Positions 1 through 11,900 of a stretch of 55,214 nt of DNA are shown in pieces. Positions within the stretch are counted from its first letter, which is position 1, and each line of letters starts with the position of its first letter. The notes beneath the pieces were generated by a model. The model saw nothing but the letters and a program-made list of their open reading frames with translations, ran no database searches and had not been told where the DNA came from. Made by a program: the position numbers and the translations under genes. The DNA is from Trichaptum fuscoviolaceum (Eukaryota; Basidiomycota; Agaricomycetes; Hymenochaetales; Trichaptaceae), in NCBI GenBank assembly GCA_910574455.1, contig CAJSYZ010000007.1, positions 4,642,760 to 4,697,973 of the forward strand, written 5' to 3'.

Positions 1-1369
1 CGAAATTTATTGATGACGCCACAACATTGGAAGTGCGGAGGCACTCCTTTGCATCTAAGACTACCGTTACATCAACGTCTCCTTCGTGGAGCCCGGACTC
101 GCTTGAAGATTTGTAGAAGCGGGCGCCGGGAGATACATGCAGTAGTTCTGCCTACAGGAAGTCATTCATATAATGAATTGGTGATTCCGACCTAACAAGT
201 GGATCCAGATTATTGGTAGTCTCGGACGTTCATCGGTGTATGCATATTTCAACATAATGATGCCCTCTAATACAGCAAGTTCAGAAAAGGATGGCAGTGC
301 GCCACTTTTGTGATTTTGTGCGCCACTTTTGTGATTTTTTCTGTTGGACCCTGAATAGCCTTATGAGGAACCCCGGGTATACGTTTCCGGTAATCTAGTT
401 GCACCAGCAAATGCCGAGTGCCGGGAAGTGAGTACTAGTAGTAGTTATTCTTCACATAATTATCAATAGAATTTAGTAACATCGGGAGAAATTCTAGCTA
501 GTTAAAAGCCTCCTATAATTCTTAGAGACTACGACTTGAGGACGACCAAGATAATAACATGTAATTCAAAGTCACAATATTGGGAGCTACATTGAGGATA
601 TGACCAAAGACAGGAGCTTTCCTCATAAGGACGTCTTCAGGGTCCGGCCGAAAAAAAAAAAAACAATCACAAAAGTGCATCAGGGAAACCTGACTTGTTT
701 GCTGCATAAGGCGACTGACGCGTTTCCTGACGCTTGACCTTTAAATGGACTGAAAGGGTTGCTATGCCGTGTCTGAAATCTACTGATATGTTGCTATGCC
801 TGTCTGAAATCAACTGATGGCCTGAACACACTTGAAATAAGCCAATTTTCAGGACCACACTCAGTACGTCAGTACATCAGGAGGTCAGTCAAGCATAAGT
901 AAAGACTAAGTACAAGCATGTACAATTCAAATGTCATAGTAAGTACAAATCAGTTACACCAGTAATTCAGTACGCCAGTATTGTAGGCTGCGCGCTGCTT
1001 TCCTCTTGCCTTCGCTGATAAGGATGTTCATGCTTTTCGTTGTATTGCTGAGCGACTCAAGCACATTTGCCTTGTGCGCTTCGAGAATTGTCCGACTTCC
1101 GCCCAAAGTGGCATATTCTTCCGGACGCCTGAAACAATTGTCAAACATAAATTCCAGAGTTCTTACTACGGGTTTTCGGAGGACTCGGACATACTATTTT
1201 CGAATCTGTTCCGAAAGCAGATTTCTCTCTTGTCCGATTGCGCACGTTCTGATCATGTTTCTCCCTCAAGGTCCATGTTCTTGAATTACCCTCCACCTTG
1301 AATGGTCCGCCGTAGCCGCTCGTGTCAATTCTCGTCACCGCAACTATTATCGATCTAGCTCTGCTTCTA
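1..1369. other. Gene-poor left edge with short tandem duplications
   Basis: No reading frame here carries a family signature I recognise. Two small direct duplications are visible: a 22-bp unit containing GCGCCACTTTTGTGATTTT occurs twice at about 298-339, and a 31-bp unit containing GTTGCTATGCC and TGTCTGAAATC occurs twice at about 755-818. A run of 13-14 A lies near 650. The stretch around 860-990 is rich in degenerate CAGTACGTCAGTA-like words. The decayed kinase to the right may extend into 1140-1369, but I could not match that part. Confidence 0.4.
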
Positions 1370-3250
1370 CATCCTTGAGAAGCAGTATTTGCCTCCGGTG
1401 GGAAGTGGGGGTAGATCTCGGTCTGGAAGTTGTTTGTTCAATAGGGAGTTTTGGTCTGACGCCAGAACGATCGGTATATATCGCAAGTGTTAATACTCTC
1501 TGGTTGTTCCTTCTGGATCATCGCGAAAAGTGTTTGAGTAAGGCTTTATACTGTAGCTCGAATGCACTTAACAAGATGGACTTACGGCCGTCAGCGAATC
1601 AACAAGTATCCCATCGATATGTAGGCAACACTCATTATCTGCAACTTCGCTCACGTCGTAAGGCTTCAGAATAAGCTCTGTTGATACGCATCACTAACAC
1701 CTGTTCGGTCGTCCAGCGTATTGGCAAGCCGGATTTTGGTGCTTCGCGAATGCCTGGATCATCGAAAGTACGTTCTCGGTGGACAACTGGCTGATTTAGG
1801 AGGTGGTCGTGAACTTCCCTTGCCCAGCTCGCTCTCAACTCACATCGTCTTATTCATCAGCGACACAAACTCACTTCGATACTGATTGACCAAGGACAGC
1901 ACCACCGTAGTCCTAGATTTAAGAAAGTAAGACCACTACAGGCCGGAACAAATGACTATTCGAGAAGAGCTCACTCGAGTGGTTGATCCATCCCCTCGCA
2001 CGAACGTACCACAGATCAAGTTCACTGTACCTTTCGTAATACCGATACCGTATCCGTGAGACAGAACTCTACCTTCACCATCGAGTCCTTGATGCAACCA
2101 ACCGCACGACAGCGCAGCATGTCCGTTCACACGACCTTGCTCGAGGTGAACTTGATAGCGTTGCCGACAATGTTCGTAATGACCTGGCGCAGATGCAGCG
2201 AGTCACCGATGAGCTGATCAGGAATGTCTGGTATAACATCATATGTGAGGTCGAGGTTGTTTTGCGATGGTCGTACAACGAGAGTCCTTGAGGTTACGAA
2301 AACCGTGTGTCTCAGTGAATACCATAACTTGCTCTATCGTCATCCTGCCTGCTTCGAACGTAGTAATTAATCGAAATATTAGCAACTGATTCGGAAGCAT
2401 CGGCGGCGGATTAGCTTACTCTTCGAGATATCCAAAATATCGACATTAATCAATAGCAGACTCCGAGCCAACTATGCACCAGCAGAAGACTCTCGCGCTG
2501 ACTCTTATTCAAATTGCTATCCAGCGTAAACTCTTTCATGCCAATGATACCGTTCATATAGGGGTCGAATCTCATGAGACGTGTTCGCCAAGAACTCCAA
2601 CTTGGAGCGACTGGCAAGTTCGGCAGCTTCACGAGCGGCGGCGTCTTCTAAATCGACTCGCGTCAAGTGCACAATTTAATTGATTTGATGAGTCTCAAAG
2701 GATTCCATCTCGCCTGAGCCGTTTGACGGTGATGAAACACGTGAAGTCGCCGTTTATACTAGTAGCTGCAGTACTGATCTGCGCGAACCACGCACGTTCG
2801 GTCGTCAAGTTCCGGCCATGGTGTCAACAGCCATTCTATTCGAGTGCGTTCAGTAAAAACCCACTACACAATTCAGCGGAATGCTAGTGAATATAAAATA
2901 CGTGATTTTTTGCTGTGACATTAACAATTCTCGATTTCAGCTTGAACACCGAGTTTTTTCGTTCTGACTTCCCGCGCGACTTTGGTCACCCCCGCAGTGA
3001 AGAGAGCCAACTGTCAACCATGCCATTGATGGCCAAGTCCAGAATATCACCCTGAAACAACACGCCCACGATCTCCGCGTCAAGTCGCCACGAGCGACGC
3101 GTAGTCTCGTGACAACAATGTACGCACTTGAAAGTTCACCTGCGTCAAAGAAGTGAGACAATTCTCTCCAAGACAAAGCGCAGCATAGGTTGACCGCCCA
3201 TTTGCTGTACTAGTAGTCACAGTCTCGAGCTCCATCGCCCCCGCGAAGTT
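1370..3250 (-). pseudogene. Decayed group III (Nik1-type) hybrid histidine kinase
   Basis: Reading the minus strand from 3250 downward gives, in the right order but in changing frames, fragments of a Nik1/Drk1-type hybrid histidine kinase. Near 3110-2950 is a HAMP-repeat remnant (GDILDLAINGMVDS, then a VTKVAREV-like stretch). Near 2610-2560 is the H-box (SKLEFLANTSHEIR, keeping the phospho-acceptor His), followed in another frame by MNGIIGM. Near 2250-2150 is the N-box (GDSLHLRQVITNIVGNAIKF). Then come DGSTTR (about 2000-1975), VESELGKGS (about 1815), TLDDRTGV (about 1720), and a degenerate receiver-like tail with LVDSLTAV and HLRYIPIVLA (about 1650-1460). Stops and frameshifts separate nearly every block, so no functional product is possible. 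In fungi such kinases sit above the HOG osmostress MAP-kinase pathway; this copy is a relic. The block order makes the family call firm, while the ends are approximate. Confidence 0.85.
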
Positions 3251-4919
3251 GTCCAGATCAATAATTGTCTAACACATTTAGCTTCGGTTAGATCTGTGTT
3301 GATATGATATGTTTGAAGAGCAAAGTATCCGAAATAGACGCATGTGGTTTCGCTGATGAATAAACCAGTATAAGCCTAGTAATATAATAGCAAGAAGAGA
3401 AGTCCGTACTTATAGTTCCAGAGGCTTCAAAGGTTGCGCTTATTCTCTTCCCTCGCATGCCCTCATAGATGTTCGCCACCGTAGTCCGATGCTTGTGAAC
3501 TAGATGTAGCGCCTAGGTTCACGCTACCTTCCGGCGACTTGCTAGAGATTGGCCGGGAGATGCTGGCAGCTGTTTCATGGAAAGATGTTCGCCTCGCGTC
3601 ATCGCGTTTTTCACTATCGGAGGTGTATCACATTCAACTAGAGGTATGAAGGTGTCTCGCAAGACGGTATGAGGTGGTGTTCCGAGGCCGGGGCCGGGGC
3701 CGTCAGCCTGCAATTGACGGACGCGAGATTTACTACGTTGCAATGGCGGTTTCGGCGCAGGAAACTGATATGTGAAGCGAGGGGCATCCAGGACACATGC
3801 GCAAGGCTGGCGCGGGATCGGTCGTGTAGTTCATCTGCCCCCTCATCAATAGCGTCCTCTGCCACCTCTTCAATCGTCAGCGGACGGCCCTTGCCCTTCC
3901 TTTCCTATAAGGCGGTGTCGACTCTAGTTGAAGACGAAGGATTGTTACTAATTTTTGATGAAGATCACAACAGTTGGTGATGCAACATGTATCGGCCTAT
4001 CCTCAGCGGGTGTCGTTCGAAAGGTAGAAGATGCTCGCTTCAGCGTGCACGTCGGAGCTCCTCTCACTATAACAAGGCCGCCCACCTTCTCCTCTCCAGG
4101 TACTAAAGACAAATGTGAGTGATAAGATCAAGCAAGAAGCACGTTCTCAGACGTACACTATCGTTTTTGGTTCATTCGGAAATGTTGAAGTCTAGGCGAG
4201 TTCAATACAAGCTTGAGGGTAGGATAAAACATAACTTGTTCAGGCCAATAAGTGGTCTTAGGGAATGGGTGGGGGATGGCGGAGAAGTGCTCAGAACAAG
4301 ACTGGAGAACGTACACTGTGTCGTTGAGGGGACGCAGTGGTAAAAAGTTCAAGTTCAAGTCAAGTGCAAGTGCAGTCCGAGTCACGGTGGCAACTTGAAC
4401 TTGAACTCTTCAAGTTCCAATTTTAGATTTAAAGCTGCCACTGGAAGCATCATCATGGGCAAGCAATCCGAACAGCAGACAGACACCATTGGCGACATCT
4501 TCCAAACCACTTTGATACCTCAGACTACGGTGATCATTCGGGAAAAAAAGGCAATTCAATAATAAATTTTAATCATGAATCTCCTGGCAACTTTGAAAGA
4601 CAAGAGCATGCGCACAACAATTTACTCGATAACTCAAGCACATTTGGTCAAACCTGCTACTGGTGGGCCTCAGCCTACTAGATCAAGCCTCGAAGTTCTT
4701 GATGTACTTATCCGGTAAGGGTGAGTGGCTTTGGCTCAGGGCCAAAGCTACAGCAAACGTGCTATATGTGAACGTCAATAGCTGCACTAGTATTCCAGTA
4801 CAGCAGATCATGCAAGTGAGAACTTGAAGATGGTTGATCTTGAACAACAGAATGATAACTTACACTCTTTTTGTGCCGCTGATAGCTCGTCAGCTGCCCA
4901 GTCACTCATTGTGACCTCA
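3251..4919. other. No confident gene
   Basis: Between the two pseudogenes I find only short frames. A plus-strand frame at 3669-3980 (about 100 codons, acidic end) and a GC-rich GGCCGGGGCCGGGGCCGTC stretch at about 3687 stand out, but neither matches a family I know. At 4345-4430 there is a small cluster of CTTGAACTTGAA/CAAGTTCAAG words, an outlier of the repeat family that dominates 8.3-22.4 kb. Confidence 0.35.
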
Positions 4920-5448
4920 CTACTCTTCTTGACGTTCAGCCTCAAATACTTCTCCCACTATTTTTTCGAGCTTGACAGTCGTCTGAGTCGGATGCTGGAA
5001 CCAGAGACGAGGGTTTAAGAGCAGTTGGGACCAGGTCGGGTTTTTGGGCCAGACTTCCGGGTAGACAACGCGTGCCCAATCTGTCAGATCGACACAGGAG
5101 CGCACAGAGGTGCGAAACTTGCGCTTTATACGCACTGCGTCACCTGCCATTTCTTCTGTTAGGCCACCTCGCAGGAGAAAAGATAAGTTATTCATACCGT
5201 TGATTCCTGCGGAAATTTTCATGACTGTACCATCCCCAAGGAGTTGCGCCAACGTAGGGGGAAGGTCAGTAAGAGTATGCGTCCTGACTAGATAAATGTG
5301 GTGTTGAACCTGCGAGTTGGATGAGGTCCACGCGATGATTGGGCCCTTCTCCGCCACTTGCCCACTCGATGTCGATCGAGACAAATCTACTAGCTGGTAC
5401 CTGTGGCAATGATGCATATATTGCAGTCACTGCATTGTCCACATCCAA
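4920..5448 (-). pseudogene. Frameshifted 3'-5' exonuclease (DEDD, RNase D/WRN-like) fragment
   Basis: The minus strand encodes an RNase H-fold 3'-5' exonuclease fragment in two frames. The first (from 5448) contains RFVSIDIEWASGGEGP, in which DIE fits the Exo I Asp-x-Glu metal-binding motif, then VDLIQLAG. About 5300 the frame changes and continues as IYLVRTHTLTDLPPTLAQLL, then KISAGINGMNNLSFLL and CVDLTDWARVVYPEVWP, ending at a stop at 4920. In intact relatives the Exo II motif carries an Asp where this copy appears to have Asn (INGMNN). The C-terminal Exo III motif (Y-x3-D) is absent. Frame break, lost Asp and missing C-terminus together point to a truncated pseudogene. A sequencing error could explain the frameshift but not the missing Exo III. 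Such fragments are common in Agaricomycete genomes. Confidence 0.7.
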
Positions 5449-6085
5449 GCCCGTGCGACACTGTATCGGAACTATATTATGGAGCCTATATTGATGTAAT
5501 TCGGAGAGAGGTGTTGGTGGTACCCCGAGAAGATCAAGAAACGTTTGCAGTTTCTTGTGTAGCTAGCAACAAGTCAGTGTACAGATCTTGATATGAATGA
5601 AACAAGTACCTTCGTTTGAGCCCTTGCTGTCCACCGTTGAACGAGCTGAAAGCGGAGGACGGTGCGGAGGTGCAGGCGTGCGTAATCAAGGGAGAGGAGG
5701 ATGAGAAGGATAGTACGAAGATTTTGAGAACATGATTCACGGTGGAATGGCTTGATGATGATCTTGGGACAATACCCGCTCCCACTTCACACTTATACAA
5801 AGTAGTTGAAGTCAGTTTTCTGATTTCCCATTCTTCTAGAAAGAGAGAGGGAGCTATTAGTGCTTTGTACTATGACTCGGATAAACCGCAAGTTGAACTG
5901 ATAGTAGGAGATGACAAATGGATTTCTTCCGGATGACTTGATTATAAGGCTTCTTTTCATTTTAAGCACAAACGAACAAGAAAATGAGTCATGTTAACTC
6001 CGACGAAGTCGGGAGGATACAACCCACTGCACAAGAAGCTGCTCCATCAGCTCTAGAAGGATTTCGAAGAAAGCCATGAGTAACT
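5449..6085. other. No confident gene
   Basis: A 31-codon plus-strand frame starting at ATG 5984 (MSHVNSDEVGRIQPTAQEAA...) could be a first exon leading toward the frame at 6088-6430, but the only splice arrangement I can draw uses an implausibly short intron. Minus-strand frames around 5534-5800 are Ser-rich and unremarkable; they could be upstream remnants of the exonuclease relic. Confidence 0.25.
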
Positions 6086-6087
6086 CA

Positions 6088-6430
6088 ACATACAACAGTC
6101 ATCCCTGTACACAACCCGAAACTTGAACTAGAAACCGTGCCAAAATGGGAAATGGGCCAACTTGAATGCATCCCAACCCGCTTCGGAAGGAGTAATTTGC
6201 ATGAAGGCGCGTTTCTCGTCCTCTGGGAGCTGATGGGGAATTGCGCTGTTCGGCCGATGATGGACTCATACTGCACATTGAAACCGAGTGTTCTCCGTTT
6301 AGGCGGCAATGGTGGCGGGGCAGAGGTGTTTGGCAAGGAATGGGAACAACGACAAGTTGACAACAACTTGGATGATGTCGAAAATGCAGTTATATTTTTC
6401 CCTTTGCGGCATTTGCAAATTGAGTTGTGA
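6088..6430 (+). CDS. Candidate exon, unknown protein
   Basis: An open plus-strand frame beginning around 6088 and continuing through ATG 6137 to a stop at 6430 gives a protein-like sequence (VIPVHNPKLELETVPKWEM, then GQLECIPTRFGRSNLHEG, then FLVLWELMGN). I recognise no domain, signal peptide or membrane segment. The frame is open upstream of its first ATG, which would fit an internal exon or a remnant. A longer frame lies antisense at 6085-6561; it is less protein-like (Ser/Cys-rich) and I read it as a shadow. This may be a decayed gene in keeping with its neighbours. Confidence 0.22.
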
Positions 6431-6810
6431 GTCGCTTTGTCGACCTTTGTGCATGCAAGCGGAATATTGGGATGCATCAAACTGCCCGGTGATACATAGC
6501 CCCGTATATACGAATCCGACCGCGCAACTTCGCAACCTTCCCTCTCCAGCATCCTTCCCATGTTTTTGGGCTCTTTACGCCGCTCAGGCCAGGCGAACTT
6601 AGGATTAGATGTCGATTGAGCAGGGATCCCTGAAGTGAGAGTAGACGGTAGGGATAGAGACTCGTCCCGACTGACTGCTCAGCGCGAGTCCTGTGGCCGC
6701 TTATTGTTGAGCTTGAGATGGTCGAGGAAAAGAGGAACGATGGAACGAGAAGAAGCTGACGCGGCCATCGTTCCTTCCGGTGACAAGAAAGTCGGAGTCA
6801 TACTGGAAAG

Positions 6811-7014
6811 TTGTCACTGATGAGTCGGGGATACAGGAATGTGAAGAAAATCATACCCATTTGCAGATTCCATACGCGAACGGATGTGTCCAATCCCCCT
6901 ACCCCCACCCCAAGAAAAGAAGACAATATAATTTTTCGGCGTAAATCTTATGCAGATGTTCTCGGAGAACGTATAGACATTCCCCGTGCCGATGCTCCAA
7001 AGCTGAAGAAGCCC
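6811..7014 (+). CDS. Candidate exon, unknown protein
   Basis: The plus-strand frame through ATG 6820 encodes a basic, Pro/Thr-containing segment (NPPTPTPRKEDNIIFRRK, then SYADVLGERIDIPRADAPK). It is followed at 7015 by GTGAGT, a good 5' splice site, with the frame open to that point. No acceptor and downstream exon could be joined convincingly. Function unknown; it may be a leftover exon. Confidence 0.2.
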
Positions 7015-7143
7015 GTGAGTATTATGATTCAAAAATTAAAAGAACAACTTACTCGAGAAGTACAGTAGTAGCTTTCGCTCACTGATTACTGCACGCATAC
7101 ATCCTCTCCTCGTGCCTGTGAGGGCCGGTTCAGTAACTTGCCT

Positions 7144-7318
7144 CTTTGCACATCCGAAACGTCGGTGATGCGTCTCGCAATTCAAAAACCTGAGAGGAGC
7201 GGACCTCGGATGCAAGTGCAGCAACCAGTTTAATGTCCTGCTCTCTGAGCTGGTCATCAGCCACCACTGACGATGAGCTCTCTGGCATAGCCCTGTCCCT
7301 CGGAGAAGGTTCACTCAT
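7144..7318 (-). CDS. Candidate exon, unknown protein
   Basis: On the minus strand ATG 7318 opens a polar frame (MSEPSPRDRAMPESSSSVVA, then DDQLREQDIKLVAALASEV, then VFELRDASPTFRMCKEA). It runs to GCAAGT near 7143, which resembles a GC-AG type donor. It looks like a genuine N-terminal exon, but no following exon was found and the product is not recognisable. Confidence 0.22.
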
Positions 7319-8280
7319 GATATATGGTTACGGATGTAACCACTCTACCATCACAAATCGCTGAAGAAGTTTGTGTTGTCAACTGTGGAGGTGGACGCGT
7401 GCGCATGTGTGCTCGCCATTGCTTTAGTCGGTGGGGGGATACGCGTCGGCATAAATCTGCGAGAGAATCCTGGGTCAAGAATTGGGGCGCCTGCTGTGGG
7501 CGCAGTAAATTGCGTAGACGGCAGTGGTTTCGTTCCTCTGCAAAAGCGGTCGAACTCCTACCCCCTTGGTTTCCATACGAGCCTAGAGCGGCGCACGAGT
7601 AGAAAACGCGTCGACCCACAGGGAGCTAACAAAGTAAGGCGCAGACGTTTACGCGAGCCTGCGCGAGGCGTTGAAACCGATAGAACAATTTGAGCGTGCC
7701 GAGACAGGCAAAGCGCGAGTCGGCAGATGCGCGGCGGAAGAAAGAGGTCTATCAGAGTTGTACAAGGTCCCGCATGGTGTTGGGAGAGAATCGGGACGTG
7801 CAGGAGGAATTCGATGTTGAAAATTGGTAGAAAAGTGAAGAAGAGAATCTGCGGTGACTTAGGCGTTGGGATACAGTGGTAGTTGAGGAGGAGGCCATGA
7901 CTACGTCAGTTCGCTACTGAAAAGGCTTGAGGCCATCAACGATATTATAGAGCTTACTCATCTTGGATGATTGGTTAAAGTGTGTCTGTAAGGTGGTTCC
8001 TGCCCTAGGCTGCCAGTGCCAGTGTGTAAGATGATCCCGTGTCAACTCAACTGTACATCCTACGGCAGCGGCTGTTCCTTTTTCCGATAATTGCGTAGGA
8101 TGCGATCAATAGTGGAGGGTGCGGGCCAAGATGTAATCCTGGAGAGCAGAACGTAGTGTTAAACAGAAAATACACCAGGACGTAAGACAACCTGAGGAAG
8201 TTCTCTGTTAACGAGCCTGGTTGTATGGCATGGTGACTACGGCCAGTGTTGAGCATCTTCAATGTCCACCAAGTACTATG
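7319..8280. other. No confident gene
   Basis: Only short frames in both directions, none with a family signature. At about 7410-7700 the sequence is relatively GC-rich and open in two plus frames, but the translations are Arg-rich and unlike the genes in this window. Nothing else of note. Confidence 0.3.
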
Positions 8281-8690
8281 CCTGTGGTAGCAACAACTTG
8301 AAGTTGAAGTCGACAACTGAGTGCCAGCCTGCCAGCCTTAGTAGTGAGTGCCACAACTTCAAGTTGAACTTGAAGTCACCGTGCCAGTGACCGGCGTGCC
8401 ACTGGCACTGGCAGCCTGAGTGGCAGTGAGCCTGAGTGACTCCGACTCAGACATCACTGGCAGAAGAATTTGCCGTCCATGTCCTCTTCATCTTGCTCCC
8501 CGGAACATTGAAGGGATGAAGTAGTGATGTTGAAGGCAACTTGAGCCAGAGGAACTTTAACACGGTGTATGTCCCCGAAACTTGAATGTTAAAGTAGAAG
8601 CACAACACAAACAAGCCTTCGGGTACTACTAGTACGAGTACTAGTAGGCTAGTAGATACTCCTGGCAGCCTGGGGATGCGCTGCATCGTA
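8281..8690. repeat. Palindromic repeat-word island 1
   Basis: Dense mixture of four word families in both orientations: CTTGAAGTTGAA / TTCAAGTTGAACTTGAAG, CACTGGCACTGGCAG / TGCCAGTG, CAGCCTGAGTG with GACTCCGACTCAG, and TACTAGTACGAGTACTAGTAG. Individual words are partly self-complementary. No open frame crosses the whole stretch. It lies downstream of the 925-aa-class gene. The same words recur in the other islands listed here and hardly occur before 4.3 kb or after 25 kb. Confidence 0.75.
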
Positions 8691-8905
8691 TGAGATGTGG
8701 TGATCAGTATTTACAAAATATCTTCAAGTTGAAGGTCATATCATCACACAATCAAGCAAGACATAGGCGTTTTATTCAAGAAAAAGACGACACATCATTG
8801 TTTACTATTATCGGAAAGACAAAGTCGAAACATCATTGTTTATCAGGAAGACAGATAGACTCGACGAAGTTTATACCGTGACCATATACTACGGGTAGTA
8901 GTATA

Positions 8906-11900
8906 CTAGGACAAGGGCGTCAAAGATTTGAGTCGAGATACGCCTTCGCCGGTAATCCGAAACTCAAATGGCTCTTTGTAATGAGGATTGGAAGGATTCA
9001 CAAATCCTTCCTTGGAACTAGGAGGCTTCCGTGTTTGCTCACGCACTTCCTTTGCCCAGTCCATGCGCAGAGCCAAATAAGACTGAGGTGCCCGACCATA
9101 AGGGCCATGGTTCCCCACTATCTTGCATATCCTTTTAAGCACGTCCTGCTGTTCATAGGTAAAGAGTGGTTCCCCCGCTGTCAGGTGCAGTACGGATGGT
9201 GCGTTTTTCTATGAATTTGAAGAGAGATTCGTCGTCACCATAATAATGTCGGTCGTGGATAAGTTTATTCAAATGTTGCCTGAGTGGAGTCTCGTTCATC
9301 ACCTCAAAAACGACATGTTCAGAAGACGTAATCATCTGCATCGCGTTGGAAAGGATAACAGCTTTCTCCCTGTGCGTATTTCGCCGCTTCTCCAGATGCA
9401 GGATCTTCGATAATTTTTTTCGGTCTTCGTCATTTTCCGGCCACTTTCGCACTGGCACCGGGACTTCCGTGAGATTCGCCTGCTTGACAACTTCCGCTAG
9501 TGTGTTCAAGGATAATTGGTCGAAAGAAGCTGAGACTTCCTCAAAACTGCGCTGTATATCAGCTGGGAGAGCTTTTGGAGGAAAACCTTTGGCCGACGCA
9601 TGGGGTATGTCCTCAGAGCCATAGTATTCGATGTCGCCCTCTTCGGCCATCTTTGCAAAGAATTCCTCGAAATAGAACTTAGGCAGGTCCTTCAGATCGA
9701 GGACACCCTCTTCTGATGGATCAAGATTTGGGAACGGTTTGCACGTAAAGTCATCTATGCTGGCATCCCATGTGGACTCCTGCTCGTCAAGTGTGGTGGC
9801 TGGCTGTTGTGAATCCAACTTCTTCAGCTTGCGATTGAGGATGACATACAACCTTCGATGGAATTCGAAGATAAGATAGAAGCGCACAAGAAAGAAACGG
9901 AACTTTTCGATGGGTTTTGCGTCAGGCGACGGCTGCCAGGAGTTTGTGAAGGGGTATTTGGATTTAAGCTTTGCTCTCGCGTCCTCTACCAAGCTCTCCA
10001 GCCTCTTTTCGGCTTCCTTCAGCGTCTTGGAGGCCCGGCCCTTCTCTTTGTCACCACACTTTGGGTCATTTGTCGTCTCCACCCTCGCCATTGCTTTGCT
10101 TTTCGCCTTATCCGCGTCCTTGTATGTCGTATCCTCCTCGCGGAAGTCTGCTAACTTGTCTTCAATCCCTGCTAACCACTCTTCGTAGCGTGCTTCCTCT
10201 GAGGATATGAGGCTTTCAGGTAAAGCGGTGAGCAGGTCATCAAACAGATGCCTTGCAATGGGAACCTTTCCGTCCCGGCGCATGGTTGGTTGGGCAGTGA
10301 ACTCAGCGTAAAGCTCGTTTACACCTCTGATGAGCCCCGCTGTCTTGACACCGCCATCACCAGTAATGTCAAAAGGGGCAACCGATTCGATCTTGAATTT
10401 GTTTGGGAAAACAATGGCAAAAGCCATATAAAGAATGTTCCTGGCGTCCTCGAAGACGTGTCGTAGTTTAATACTACAAGCTGCCGCTTCGCTCTATGTG
10501 AGAACTCATGAGTTTAATTTGTTTTGCAATAGCTTTCAAGATGACTTACCGATTCAGCTGCTACGGCAATGATTTGAAGCTCGCGTATCATGACAGCGAA
10601 CGATGCTATAGTCCGCGTCAAAAGGTCGTCTTTGGAGCGGTCCGCCTTCCGTTCAGCATCCAATGTCTGGTCCGCCTTCCGTTCAGCATCCAATGTCTCC
10701 AAACGAGCCAGCTTTTCGTTCATTTGAAGCACCTTGTCGGTGGTGCTTCGAATCATATCAAATTGACTGTCAAGCCTTTTGCTAACATTAGCTGCCATGA
10801 CGGAGTGTAGCGCATGGATGCCCTCCTCAGCTGCAGCCCTCGCAAGCATCGGGTAATTCAGGGTTGCCTGGTCCTTTATATGTTGTATCTCGTTGGAGAG
10901 AGAATCGACTTTCTCCTGCAAGGTCTTTATTGTCTCCGAGTAATCCGTGTTCTCCGATTTGGCCGCCTTTTTTTTCGTGGCTTTCAGATCTTCCCTTTTT
11001 TTCTCAAGATCTTGAGATCCAACATTCCGCATCGCCCGATCCAGCCGTTCATCCACTTTCTGTTTTTCATCAGGATTCGCCGCCCGAGCTGCCGCTCCAT
11101 CCTTGAGTTTTGTTATCACCTGGTTGAGAACTTTGGCAGTCTCGACCAGCTTTCCTCCAATGTCCGTCCATTCCTTGCCCGCTTTGTCCAAGTCGCCCCC
11201 TATCCCATTGAGCATGGTGACTGACAAGTCGCTAGTTGGGTATAGGAAAGAGATAAGAAGCAATCTACACAGACTGGCAATGTCACTCACAGGTTCGTTT
11301 TCAAGTCTTCGACACTGTTTGACGGCTTGGAGTCCACGTCCGACCCAGGTTTTGCCACCCCACTGCCAGTGGCACCGGCACTGGCGGCCTCGCTGACAGT
11401 AGAATGGAATGTCATCAAGATGCAATTAAGCTCAGGCTGGCAACACTACTCACAATTCCAAATTGGATGTGTCTGGTTCCGCCTCAGTGGCAGACGTCAA
11501 ATTGCCACTGCCAACTCCTAGTCCGACCTCAAACTCCGATTGTGACCTCAACCCGGGCCCTGCACTTGCAAGAGACTCCGAGTCGGACATGGAGACGCCG
11601 GGCCCATTCACTGGCAGGCTGTCAAGAGAATGTCCTGGTCACATACTTTGAAGGCTGGCAACATGAATGACACTTACTTGATTGCTGATTTGCCACTGTC
11701 ATCTCGCTGTACCAACTGAATGAGAAATTCAATCCATTTCACCATGTCTGACCGCGTCTTTATAAGCTCGGGCCACGGATGGGCTCCATTTTCGCCGGAA
11801 GAAACTAGTCCTGTTTGGACTTTTTGTGAAAGAATTGAAATTACTACTAATACTAGTTTTTGAGACATGTACTACATACCAGCTCGTCTGGCATCATCTG

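Noticed and set aside
298..340. Short direct repeats at the left edge as a CRISPR-like array
   Set aside because: Only two units, no spacer structure, and a eukaryotic context.
750..850. Shared CTGAAATCA-type words at about 760-850 and 25870-26030 as ends of one very large element
   Set aside because: The similarity is limited to short degenerate words in mixed orientation; no extended alignment or target duplication.
6085..6561. Minus-strand frame of 158 codons
   Set aside because: Ser/Cys/Arg-rich without signature and opposite a more protein-like plus-strand frame; no splice support.
11413..11425. Start codon for the 925-aa-class protein near 11415-11425
   Set aside because: It lies inside a 61-nt intron. 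Two upstream exons and a first exon at 11979 join in phase and extend the same protein.
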